Origin: Neoechinorhynchus agilis
Taxonomy: Eukaryota; Acanthocephala
Length of the DNA stretch: 64,000 nucleotides
Reading direction: 5' to 3'
NCBI GenBank assembly: GCA_051530055.1
Contig: CM121341.1
Coordinates: 5,766,001 to 5,830,000 of the forward strand
Of this stretch, positions 46,065 to 55,934 are shown piece after piece. Under the pieces are notes generated by a model that made no database searches, had not been told where the DNA came from, and worked only from the letters and a program-made list of their open reading frames with translations. The position numbers were made by a program, and so were the translations under genes. The stretch's first letter is position 1. Each line of letters begins with the position of its first letter.

Positions 46065-47385
46065 CTACAGAGTGTTAAGAATTGAAACTAAGAATTTTAA
46101 TTCCTCTCTGTACATTGAACATGTCGAAGTTAGTGCATGAAACCAAAATACAACGGACCAAATCCATACTCTGGCCAAGATATTTTTTAAAATCAATGCA
46201 GTTGGCACTACTCCGTTTATACGTTTTCGGCCGACTGCAATTTCGAGCAATCCTCCGGCTAACATGAACCCGAACATGAACATGTGGATATACATTGGTA
46301 ACGTAATTATCCTCCATTTTGTATAATTCGAAGTTACCATAAAAGACTTAATCCGTTTCATTGCCTTCAACTTTGTATTTACCAGTATTAGCGAAATTGT
46401 GAAACTGCAAAAGGAGAATGTGGCACATATAAAGCAAATGACTGCAGCATTCGAAATGAGTATTCGTCGACTGGCCATCTGATGACATGCGATAATGGTT
46501 TGTTTAATTGATTGGTTCATTAAAAGGTCAACATTGAGTTCACTTGATGTATAGATTGCAATGGCATACGAATGGAGCAGACCGTTTATGATAATTACGG
46601 TCGAACATACCTTTAAAGAGTGTTTTTCTAATATTTGTCGAATTTTGGTAAGCTTGCTAATGGTCATTAATCTCGAGAAGGTTAGCAAGAAGGACAATGA
46701 AGCACATGAGATGTAAGATGTCTGATCAATGTACACAGTTATCTTGCAGAAAACGTTAGAAAGTAAACGGTACTTTGCCGGTACTGTATGCCGATAGATC
46801 AACGAAGCTGTTGTATTTACTAAAATGAGCTACTTTTCTACGACAAGTAATGAGGTACCTATTCAAAATTCAATAAATATACAATTTAGTAAATAATCCG
46901 AATAGTCTGGGGTAGAGACGTATGGAGCGCTCGGCACTCAGGATCTCTCGAAGAAATTGAGAGAAACGACCGGAGACTCAAGAGCAGGCGTATTCCTTCG
47001 ACAAAATATCTCCCTCGCAGTACAACGGGGCAATGCTGCCAGGACAAAAGCTGGAATTCGGCGGGAGGTGGTGGGTGTGTTAATTGTCGAGAAATGAAGA
47101 TTGATTGAATACATCTTAAAAAAAAGTTAGGGAAACGCAAGTGGATGCAAACTTTGAAAGGCAGTAGAAGAACGAAGCTCATTTAGTGGTATTGATCAAG
47201 GCTAGATTTATGATGACCGCAATAATTCTTAAGTATAGTGAGAAGTAGTATCGTCGTAGTTTCGGTGACCGGAGGATCCAAAAGGAAGTTGTGTTTGCGT
47301 AGATTGCCATTAAACTGATGATTGGATTCAGAGCGTAAATATCGACTAGAAGCAAGTGATGAACCCATGTTGATGAAGGTTTCAT
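46065..47385 (-). CDS. rhodopsin-like seven-helix G-protein-coupled receptor
   Basis: Plasma-membrane receptor; ligand unknown, with a peptide or chemosensory role plausible. The first exon (47385 to about 47180) holds TM1 (NPIISLMAIYANTTSFWIL) and the start of TM2. The second (about 46830-46065) holds a conserved extracellular Cys before TM3 (FCKITVYIDQTSYIS), SFLLTFSRLMTI with SRL in place of DRY, TM4, an extracellular loop with Cys, TM5 (AVICFICATFSFCSFTISLI), a basic loop KAMKRIKS, and TM6 and TM7 (VWIWSVVFWFHALTSTCSM). The intron between is about 350 bases, long for this locus; it contains an unrelated open frame (46886-47182). The initiator is probably upstream ATG 47385. Confidence 0.7.
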
Positions 47386-48716
47386 TTTCTTTGTGAACTC
47401 AAATCCGATAATCAGAAACGGCTGCGTTTCAAATGTATCCGTTACTCGGAAATAGTTCTGTTGTAGTCACTTAGTAAAAAGTGTAGATAAGTTGACTTTA
47501 ACACTGAATGAGGGAATACACAATGATCCATGTATAGAATTTCAAACCTGTCATCAACAATTCTCCCAATGAACTTTGTTTTTCGCTGCAAAGCGAAGAA
47601 TCCGTGATGCATTCTGGACTATACGATTGCGGTTTATGTCAACCAGCCATCAGAATTAGCTTTTCATGTGTATCGAACCAATCTTATAGCAATTTACGTA
47701 CCATAATTTTGTCAGCCTGCTTTCAAAGAGAAGTTTCTCTGCGTTAGGTAAACATTTTCAAACTTAATGCTTAAATATCTTATTTAAATGCTGAACTAAC
47801 GAAAACAGAGTGTCAACGCGTTTCAACCCAGACGATTTTATTTCCGGGACCTTCTCAAATTGGCGCACTCAAATCGCTTCCTGCAATGATGGAGCGTCGG
47901 CAGGTTTTTAAATCAGGTCAATTTGATTCATTTGAATTTTTTACGTGTCTCAAACTGACATTTTCAACTCTAGGCTAAAGGAACTCATTTTTGTATAAGT
48001 TTTATAAAATAGGTTGTAGTCAAGACTTAATGAACTCCATAAACGAGAAGTGTGGTGACTTCATTAACTCCATGCATTTGTTCAAGTCAGAATTTTCATT
48101 TTGGTCGACTGCTTCAATGAGGTTTTGGGCTTATCAGCTTTGTGTTATATCCTTTAGTTTCTTCAATTGAATTAGACTAAAAACATTTTGATGCCGTTTG
48201 TGACCACTCATCAAATTGTGATTTTTAACAATAGTAGTCGCTAATTAAAATGCATTGTAGTATAAAAAACTGTTAACTTTTTAAGTCAAATGGACGAAGG
48301 TCATAATTAAATGAACGCTATTTTTTTTATCGATATCTGGATTTTGGCCCAACATTTTCGGTATCCAGAATATAAACGCAAAACCCTATAATCGATTATG
48401 TTCAAATCGAGAGTTTTGAAGTTATCTTTTATAAAAGAATACGGCGAGCAAACTAGGATTTAGTTAAGAATCAACTCAGCGTTTTAACGATATAAAATCA
48501 ATATTTTTTTGGAGGATGTTGCAATTTGACAGCGGCTGATATAACTGGTAATAACAGATTAGCGACGTAAAAGCGATTACTGAATTAATGACCGTAATTA
48601 TTAGTCAAAAATTAGAAATGCGGAGAAATTCTTGTTTGGAAATTCATGCAATATGACAGTGTAACTTTGAGATGATTTTGAAGGTATTAACGATCTGGTC
48701 TAATGAGTATCCGTGA
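47386..48716. other. intergenic
   Basis: About 1.3 kb of AT-rich sequence on the 5' side of the receptor gene and the 3' side of the 48.7-50 kb cluster. No gene, repeat or palindrome recognised. Confidence 0.5.
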
Positions 48717-49250
48717 TCAGTTTTGTGGAACTGGTGCCGGTGTTGTGAATTTCTCAGGATCGATTGCTTCCCTGTTTTCGTAAAAACTCAAAGCTTGGTC
48801 ATGGCTGAGTCTTGTATTGGAATCTATATATGTGAATATGAGAATAGAAGGAATTTTAGCAGAACCAACCAATGAATTCAACTTTTCCACCGGCTGGCAA
48901 GACGACAGTACTCGCTGATAAGACAATAGTGAGTTCTTTGCTGAGCTTCTCGGTTATGGTTTCAATGCAAGTCTCACATGTTAGATCAATAAACATTCGG
49001 AGGTGCATTTTGTACTCGGTAGGGCTGTCGGGATTAATGACTTCTGAAATGAAAATAAGTTATACAATAAGAATACGGGGCGCTGACCATAGCTGTCGAA
49101 CTCGACATAAACAGGATCCTGGTCACTCGAATATTCGGATCCTTGAGAAAGGGCGAGCGTAATTGCATCGTTATTGAATTCATCTTGTTCGAGTGTATCC
49201 AAATTATTGTAGGAATTCTCAACGCTTTTAAAAGAATTATATCCTAGCAT
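48717..49250 (-). CDS. unknown acidic protein with CxxC, three exons
   Basis: Unrecognised. ATG 49250 opens MLGYNSFKSVENSYNNLDTL in an acidic segment. A 52-base intron (GTCAGC to TTTCAG) joins in frame to EVINPDSPTEYKMHLRMFID, LTCETCIETITEKLSKELTI and LPAGGKVEF. A 44-base intron (GTTGGT to ATATAG) leads to SNTRLSHDQALSFYE and a Pro-rich end TTPAPVPQN. The joins restore a single open frame, which supports the model. CETCxxxxxEKL is superficially like a heavy-metal-associated motif but the rest of that fold is absent. It starts directly after the stop codon of the upstream gene (see 49251-50041). Confidence 0.5.
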
Positions 49251-50041
49251 TTAATTGAGAATCTCTACTTTATCCCCCAATGCCAGTGTTCCGTCATCCG
49301 TGTAAGTTACTATGACTTCGTACACTTTAAAATGAATTAACAAAATAAGGATAAAAGAAGACATCACTCCTTACATATTCCGTACTCTTGTTCCCATGGA
49401 TCATCATCCTCTAATATATCGTCGAATGCGTCGTCATATACATAATTATCATCGATAAGTTAGGAAAAAGCAGTATAAGATTTTCTTTAAAGTTTAAAAA
49501 TACCTTCCAATATATCCGATTTAAGACTGTTTAGAACATCACGTTTTCCATCGTTGGTCAAAATCTCGATTTGAGCCAGAATTACAATAAGATCCTCAAG
49601 GCGTTTTTCAGAGCAATCGCAAGGAAGCTTGTAGAATGCGCGGTAAATCACTTCAAATTGTTCTCTTTTATAGGCAGATAATAAAAAACTTGAAGCTTTA
49701 TCTTATGATTTACCCTGGTAGCTCATTGACCATTTCTACTTGAACTCCATGAGGTCGGTGTATAGGTAAGACATTCAGAGCCATCTCTTCTACTCGACCA
49801 TTCATCTAATAGAAAAATGAAATTCAAAACGAAAGCCAGACCTGAATCGTCTTACCGCAAGTTCAAATATTTTATTTAGATCACGAACTCGCGGTGACCC
49901 TCTTTTTTGAACATTTCGTATCGGTTCTTCGACGCGAAATTCCATCTTAATCGTAAATAAATACTGTAGCCTTTTAAGAATCCCGACTAACCTTTGGTTC
50001 ATGATGGAAATCAAAGTTTCTTCGCAATCTTTGTCCGCCAT
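49251..50041 (-). CDS. unknown acidic soluble protein, about five exons
   Basis: Unrecognised. ATG 50041 opens MADKDCEETLISIMNQRLVG and IKMEFRVEEPIRNVQKRG, ending FELA at a GTAAGA donor (about 49854). The next exon is NGRVEEMALNVLPIHRPHGV. Then an exon with VIYRAFYKLPCDCSEKRLED and LAQIEILTNDGKRDVLN, then a very acidic exon (DDAFDDILEDDDPWEQEYG), then EVIVTYTDDGTLALGD and the stop TAA at 49253-49251. Introns are about 45-65 bases. No membrane segment. The acidic run and alternating helices suggest a protein-protein interaction factor; nothing more specific can be claimed. Confidence 0.5.
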
Positions 50042-50084
50042 TGACTCCTCCTTTTACTTCGTACAATGTTTTGGCTTTGGAAAC

Positions 50085-50303
50085 TTATAGGACTCGGTAT
50101 TGATTTCTAACAAAGCAAATCGAACTTACATTGAGCTGCAACGAAAAAGCGTAATAAGCCATTAAAGTTTCTAAAAAGTGCTTACCTTTTGCATCACCAG
50201 TTGGAGCAGAGGTCACGGCGTCCTTGTGAACAAGAGTAACGGTGAGCGCAACAATCAGAGAAATAATCGATGCCAATGCAATCAAACCGATAGCTCCAAA
50301 CAT
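50085..50303 (-). CDS. exon with signal-anchor membrane helix
   Basis: ATG 50303 opens MFGAIGLIALASIISLIVAL followed by TVTLVHKD: one strongly hydrophobic helix starting almost at the Met, then a polar, small-residue stretch ending near a GTAAGC donor at about 50195. This is a typical first exon of a type II or signal-anchored protein. The continuation is not resolved; it may be spliced to the next coding unit on this strand. Confidence 0.4.
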   Translation of the reverse strand: MFGAIGLIALASIISLIVALTVTLVHKDAVTSAPTGDAKGKHFLETLMAYYAFSLQLNVSSICFVRNQYRVL

Positions 50304-50786
50304 GATAATCTTCGTGGCTCTAGTGATACGAACTCACAAAATCCCAAAACCTCTGCAGATACTAACGGCTTCATTTTTCGATTGGAGAAGTTTGTTCAAC
50401 TCGAATGTGAGCGAAGTTCAATCTTTTCCCCCAAACTTTTGTACTACGTTAAGTGTGTCAAAACGCGAAATTATGAGTTTCGTTGTCCGTCTTTCGTTAA
50501 GCAGTTATATCACCTCTTACAAATGATTTTCCTACTACATTGATGTTCAACCTACATCCTTACAAGTCAATGGGTCTATGGCTGAATAGTATAGTTAACG
50601 TGAGTTTGTAAATGATTGTTATAACCAGTTGCGGTTACTCGTTGTTAGCCGAGTGCTTTTGGGTGTTGTTCGCAATTGAGATCAAATGTTGAGACGATGG
50701 AGGAACTCGTGGCGGAGGTCCGTAGCGTTTTTGACGTGCAAATCAATCGTCAGATTTGGGTATAGAAGCGAACGACTAATCAAACA

Positions 50787-50817
<31 letters not shown>

Positions 50818-50989
50818 CCAGGAAAGCTGCATAAGACAGTTTTATCTGATAAAGCGAACGGACATTGAGGACGAATTATCCTCCATCTATTCTCAAACTT
50901 TAAATGGGTAATAAGCTCCGCCATTTCTTTAAGGACCTCTCCAGCTTCTGCTGAGTGTTGCCTTTAAAAATGCAACGCCACAAAATGGG
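50304..50989. other. spacer containing one small minus-strand ORF
   Basis: Contains the small open frame 50682-50924 listed separately. The plus-strand frames here mirror the minus-strand exon at 50085-50303 and are not supported. Confidence 0.4.
50682..50924 (-). CDS. possible small protein of 80 residues
   Basis: ATG 50924 in good context (AAAGAAATGGCGG) opens MAELITHLKFENRWRIIRPQ, with a Gly-rich FPGGNFGGNQLL in the middle and a helical C-terminus. No membrane helix or known motif. Composition is protein-like. It may be a complete small gene or the first exon of a longer one. Confidence 0.35.
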
Positions 50990-51865
50990 TCATTTTTGGT
51001 AAGCAGAACTGCCGATGTGGTGTGAACCAAACGTTGAGCTACAATGCCGGGAGTGCCGCTTGTGAGATACCATGAAAGGTGCTAGTCGATATTGACAGCA
51101 GGATGGTGGCAGCAGAAATAGGAATCTGCCAAGAATCGCGAGTGATGGATTAAGAGAGGAATCGTGGGCGAATCGAAGATTTGAGTTGGGATGAGTGAAT
51201 GATAGAAATGAGTTTAGGGTTGGGACTTTGCATGGATCAGCTACGATTGGTCTGGTCGATCTATGGCGATTTTGAGTAGGAGTAGAAAGATAATTATTTA
51301 CTTGATTCGGGCGAAGGAGAGTATTTAATGTGGAACGGCTGGCAGATTGACCTTTGTAGTTAATCGGAAACTGGGAAGTCCCTTGTTCTTCGATTTTTGG
51401 GACGGGGGAGATGTCCGCGGGGGTAAGATGAGTTCTGAGTTGAGTTAGGAGAGATGGTGGAAAGATTTTGTGATGAGTCTTAATGTGGTTGGATACGAAA
51501 AAGAAATTGAGAAGTAACGAGTTTGTATCTCCTGTTAAGAAAGAGGCTACGACTGGTGAAATAAAAGTTACTTTGAGGAGACCTGATCTCGGGTTAAATG
51601 GGTTTTTGGATGGAATGCGAATAAATGTTGATGGGAGAGAGGAGTAGTGGAGTGAATGTCGGGGAAAAGGAGTTGACCGTTTTGAAGGATTTGGTGGCGG
51701 TTGTGTGCATGAGCTGCGACAGGATCTGTAAAAGGTACTCTTGGCTGATTTATATCCTTGAGGGAGGAGTGCATGATACGATGGGTCGAATTCAGAGCAA
51801 CCGGGGTGGAGAAGGCGTAACAGAAATGAATCGGCGTTCAGATGGTTTGTCGACCTTTCGTTCAA
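50990..51865 (-). other. long open frame in pyrimidine-rich minus strand, doubtful gene
   Basis: A 291-codon open frame without an ATG at its start, very rich in Ser, Pro, Thr, His and Leu. The minus strand here is C/T-rich, which makes stops rare in every frame: a second frame is open at 51774-51568, and the true coding frame of the neighbouring fragment (51792-52130) overlaps its start. I treat it as mainly a composition effect, though a disordered protein region cannot be excluded. Confidence 0.3.
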
Positions 51866-52130
51866 CCGTAGCTTTCTTAGTAGTTACTGAAGGTGAATCG
51901 CTTTCGGTTTTCCTACCGTTACCTTTCATCAGAGTCACAATATCATGCTCCTCCACAGTAATTTCAAGCTGAATATCCTCCTGAGGGTGCTACAAAGTCC
52001 CTAATAATCGTCGAAGCATTCGCAGTATTTTGCACACAATTCGTTTCCATCAAGTCTTCGTTTGAGTTTAGTATAATGATGGCATCTACCAAATCTTCAA
52101 GTTGTTTCTGAGAATTTCCCTTTGAAGCCT
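51792..52130 (-). CDS. partial gene of unknown function with a 25-base intron
   Basis: On the minus strand, from about 52130, a coding stretch reads NSQKQLEDLVDAIIILNSNE and ends IIRDF. It is followed by exactly 25 bases (51993-51969) beginning GT and ending CAG, and then in phase by LEITVEEHDIVTLMKGNGRK, KKATVERKVDKPSERRF and PSPPRLL-stop at 51792. Without the 25-base removal the frame hits stops. The upstream start was not found. Charged, Ser/Lys-rich C-terminus; no known domain. Confidence 0.5.
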
Positions 52131-52401
52131 TTTTCAGTAACTCGTTCCAATCACTTCTTTATTACAATATCGCCGATTCTCGTTCGCTTTTGATTGATTT
52201 GTTGACAGGGTAGACGTTGATGAGCGAGAGAGAGAGAGTGGCCGACGAGATAGGAGAGATGACGACGGGTGGAGTGACTACGAGATTACAATATGTAAAA
52301 TTACACAAAAGACCGATGGTTTATGAGCTCTAAGCGGCTTACTTTTGCAAGTATAATCAAGCGCAGTCCTCTCAATCCCTCCTCGATTAAAATTATTTAT
52401 T
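52131..52401. other. spacer with GA-rich microsatellite
   Basis: Contains a GAGAGAGAGAGAGAG run near 52222-52240 inside purine-rich sequence. No gene supported. Confidence 0.45.
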
Positions 52402-53662
52402 TCAGAGTTGTTTGAGGCGAAGAAAATACGTAAGTTCCGTCTCATTTCCCATTGAATACTGAGTACTGCCTTTGAACTTTATCACAGTTTTTAGATGAGT
52501 ATCACGTATAAGAAGAAGACCTAATGCACTTCTACCGATTGATTTAAGTGTAAAACCGGCAAAATTATCGACGTTACGGAAATCGATTTGATAGCTGGAT
52601 TTAACGTTGTCAAGCAAAATGATGGACATGTTTGGAATACCAGCGAAGATTCCCCTTTGAAAGGATCGTATTCGATTGTAGCTTAAATCAAGGAAGGAAA
52701 GTTTTGTCATATTCTGAAAAGCATCTTGAGAAACGTATTTAATGTTGTTAAATCGCATAGAGAGGAAAGTAAGAGAAGTCCAGTTTTGAAGGTCAGTATC
52801 TTTAATTGATAGGATATTGTTGTAAGCCAATGAAAGGATCGTGACTTGTCGATCAGTGATTGCGTTTCCTGATGGCACGTGAAACATAGAACTGTTCTTT
52901 AAATTCAAATTGTAGAGTGAAGGTAAGTGCGAGAGCTTGTCAAGGATGTCGGGCAATCGCTGTCGCTTCGACATACTAAGCGTTGTAAGATTTTTGAGAG
53001 TGTTACTGTCGATATCAATGTGCACCATTGGATTGTTAGCTAAATAAAGCTTTTCAAGATTTTGAAAACAAAACCGATCATTTATCGTTATTGTGCGTAG
53101 CCCAGCCGAATTTAACTTCAACGTTTTGAGGTTACACAACCCCATAAAAGGCTGTAATTCATTTTTAAAATATCACTTAAATTTCTCGCTTTTGCTTTAA
53201 GTTTCCACATTGTGAGAAATATAAGATGTGCAGATCGGAAATCAACAAATTTTCACTTAAATCCAAATGCTCGAGATACTTAAACCCGTTGAAGGCATTT
53301 AGATCGATAAAGAGCGAGTCGCTCATTGATCGAAAGGCAAACGATTTTACACTTTTAAAGTGTTGCATCCACGATTTCGAAATATGGTTTGTCGACTTTG
53401 AAATAATAACGTTTTTTAAGTTTGGGAAAACCTCAGAGACGTTGTACTCAATCATGTCCAAAGCTCTCCAATTGACGATTTCGACATTGATAATATCTGG
53501 TCGGTCTTTTGTTGCCAAAATCTCTTCCACAATAGTGTTGTCATTGCTTCCAATAGCATAGCAATCGATTAACAGATTTGTTCCAAACGACACGGAAACA
53601 TGGCAACTCTTGATAAGCCAATAGAGATTACCGAGTAAGTAAATACTTGAAACGAGCTGCAT
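52402..53662 (-). CDS. secreted or surface leucine-rich-repeat protein
   Basis: The first exon (ATG 53662) starts with a hydrophobic leader, MQLVSSIYLLGNLYWLIKSC, then an N-terminal region with Cys and early repeats (FPNLKNVIIS, FKYLEHLDLSENLL). The second exon (about 53145-52402) has classical 24-residue LRRs: LCNLKTLKLNSAGLRTI, LEKLYLANNPMV, LTILSLAYNNI-like, LTFLSMRFNNIKYVSQDAF and LSFLDLSYNRI, then a non-LRR end. No C-terminal transmembrane helix or kinase/TIR domain is seen, so it may be secreted. The two exons are in different frames; the junction near 53145-53200 is unresolved. Similar in style to insect chaoptin- or Toll-ectodomain-type LRRs, without a specific assignment. Confidence 0.72.
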
Positions 53663-55294
53663 TTTGGTACAAGAGGGCTAAAACGCGCAGCGTGTGAAGA
53701 TGTAAACGTTACAATCTACTGAATCCCTTCAACGAAAATAGAGGTGGACTATATAGCCAAAAAAATTTATCTAACTGTGAAAAATTGTTATGTGATATTT
53801 AACTAGCCGAAGAAGGTAAAAAACTCATAATCTAGCAAGAAAAGAATGTACTCAAATCCGCTGGATTGTGTATGGCAGAATAAGGCTCACAAAAATGGCT
53901 CATTTGTAAACAATATCAGCGAGATGTCTAAGACAATCGAAGAATTAAATTGTACCTCTTGCCCTGTAATTGTCGAGATCCTTTAAGCGAACTAAAGGAG
54001 ACGAAATCGAATATTTAAAAACTTACAAGCAATAGCGACTGAAGAGGCAAGGAAAACCTTGTGAAATATTTCTCAAATAAATGAGTATCGATAACACCGG
54101 GGACGCTAACGTACAATAAAGGAGAATTGTGTGCGTGACATCGACTCGAAAATGGAACCAAATGACCATAAAAAGTTAGTTTACTTGGTTTTTATTATTA
54201 AAACAACATTAAACCGTTTTCATATTGCAGCGAAATAAACATTTCCCTTGAACGCAATTTTTAAGAGAAATCGATTTCGTGACTTCAGGGATTCTTTTAC
54301 TTAGTTATCCTTAGTCCATTGCAATACTCAGCGACTACACAAGGTTTTCACTAGGTTTCGATCACATATAAAACAAACATGTTGATACGAAATCAGCAGC
54401 GATCATCTTGCTTTGCGGATTAAAATTCAACTATTCAGTATTGGTTGATCTCAAGACTATAAACATTGTTTAATTCGTAAATGTTACTGGCAAGCCGGGT
54501 CGCTTTTTTATTCAATTTTTATTACATCCCTTCCACGGCTTTCTGGCATAATGCCACGGCATTAAGCCATTGTTTGTTTATATCAGAAATTGTATTAAAT
54601 CCGAAATTTCAAAGCCACGATCTTGTACACCTTTATCAAGGTTGTTTCTGCTGCCATTGTGATCCTTTGACTATCTGCAACAAAACAACCTGGATAAATA
54701 CATAAGATTGCACCGAAATATCGGACTTCATAAATAACCTTCAATTTTGTCCGCCACAAATAAACGTGAACAATTCAATCTTTGAACATTATAAACATTA
54801 CTTTTGAACGTTACCGAATGTAAATTTAGTAATTGACTTTATTTTTCAGACAGCAATATTTTTAGAGCCTTTAAGGAATTATCGAAATTGTCTGGCGTTA
54901 CACTGCAAATAAGTCCGAAAAGTTCTGGATCAAATAGTGCATTGTTAATAAGAAATTGAACTATATCCTACAAATCTTTAGTCCTTTATATTTCGAATTG
55001 AACAAAAGTTTTGTTTCCTTTTGTGCCCAACAAAAAGGAGTCTAATCTCTTGAATGTGGGCAGAACGAGCGCTTTGGATATAGCCGTTGAAAAAGTTGTC
55101 CTTCACCAAATGATAGAAAAAGTCAACTAGAATTGAGCAGCGTTGTCAACTCTAACATTGGCATCTCGATGAAGAAGCACCATACCGACAAACTGCTTGC
55201 TCATTATGCATCAGAGCACCCGACTCACTTTTAGGCAATATGAAAAGTAGTTATCTCACGACAAGTATCATCTTCTATCAAAGACAGATATCTC
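53663..55294. other. intergenic with minus-strand coding traces near 54.85-55.2 kb
   Basis: From 53663 to 54840 nothing is recognisable. On the minus strand between about 55205 and 54845 protein-like pieces appear: MSKQFVGMVLLHRDANVRVD, then VDFFYHLVKDNFFNGY in another frame, then LINNALFDPELFGLICSV ending ILLSEK-stop. They may be exons of a small gene with short introns, or its remnant. No family recognised. Confidence 0.35.
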
Positions 55295-55864
55295 ATGGGT
55301 TCCAGGAATAGCGTACCACTTGAACTTACTTCACAATTGGTCGAATTCTTATCCGGTAGTCTTAATTGCGACGAAAAGACTATTTGGGAAAGTTATGAGC
55401 GTTTCAAGAAGTATGCACCGACCCTTAAAATGGACAAACGCGCATTCATTTCACGCTTTCGTGAAAACCATCCACATTCAAATGTCACAAAAATAGCCGA
55501 AATTGTCTTTAAGTATTTCGATAGCGATTGTTCGGGCTATGTAACATTCAGCGAGTATTTTATTCCGAACGCATTCATCTTTAAAGCTGATGCCAAGCAA
55601 AGAGCTGGGATTTTGTTCGACATTTGCGACTCGAATAACGACAATATTGTCACTTGCGTGGAATTGGCACAGATGATTGAAGGATTATCTTTGTTAAGGG
55701 GAGAATTTGTGAAAAAGAAAGAGTTGGATAAAATCGCGAAGAAATTGAGTGTAGAAATGGATTGCGATGGAAATAGAAAAATTACTAAACACGAGTTTGT
55801 GTACGCAATGTTGGCTCATAAGGAAGTTAAGGAACTTCTTGATTTCAATTGTTCAAACATTTAA
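55295..55864 (+). CDS. EF-hand calcium sensor, NCS/calcineurin-B-like
   Basis: A calcium-binding regulatory protein of 189 residues in a single exon. The start MGSRNSVP has Gly2 and a Ser at position 6, fitting an N-myristoylation signal as in neuronal calcium sensors. Canonical EF-hand loops: DSDCSGYVTFSE (about residues 72-83), DSNNDNIVTCVE (about 108-119) and DCDGNRKITKHE (about 153-164). The region before the first loop looks like a degenerate non-binding hand. The pattern, one dead and three live hands with an acyl site, is that of recoverin/NCS/KChIP or calcineurin B-type proteins. The partner is not predictable. Its 3' flank runs directly into the 239-bp satellite. Confidence 0.85.
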   Translation: MGSRNSVPLELTSQLVEFLSGSLNCDEKTIWESYERFKKYAPTLKMDKRAFISRFRENHPHSNVTKIAEIVFKYFDSDCSGYVTFSEYFIPNAFIFKADAKQRAGILFDICDSNNDNIVTCVELAQMIEGLSLLRGEFVKKKELDKIAKKLSVEMDCDGNRKITKHEFVYAMLAHKEVKELLDFNCSNI

Positions 55865-55934
55865 AGGAAAACTGATTTTTGGCATATATGAGTGTAGTGC
55901 AACCGTAAACGAATCATGACAAATAATAAACTTT

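Noticed and set aside
46886-47182. Separate minus-strand gene of 98 codons inside the receptor locus
   Set aside because: It lies in the interval between receptor TM1/2 and TM3 and shows no protein-like pattern; more likely intron.
48960-49080. Heavy-metal-associated (CxxC) domain in the small unknown protein
   Set aside because: Only the LTCETCIE stretch resembles it; the upstream Met-x-Cys context and the rest of the ferredoxin-like fold are missing.
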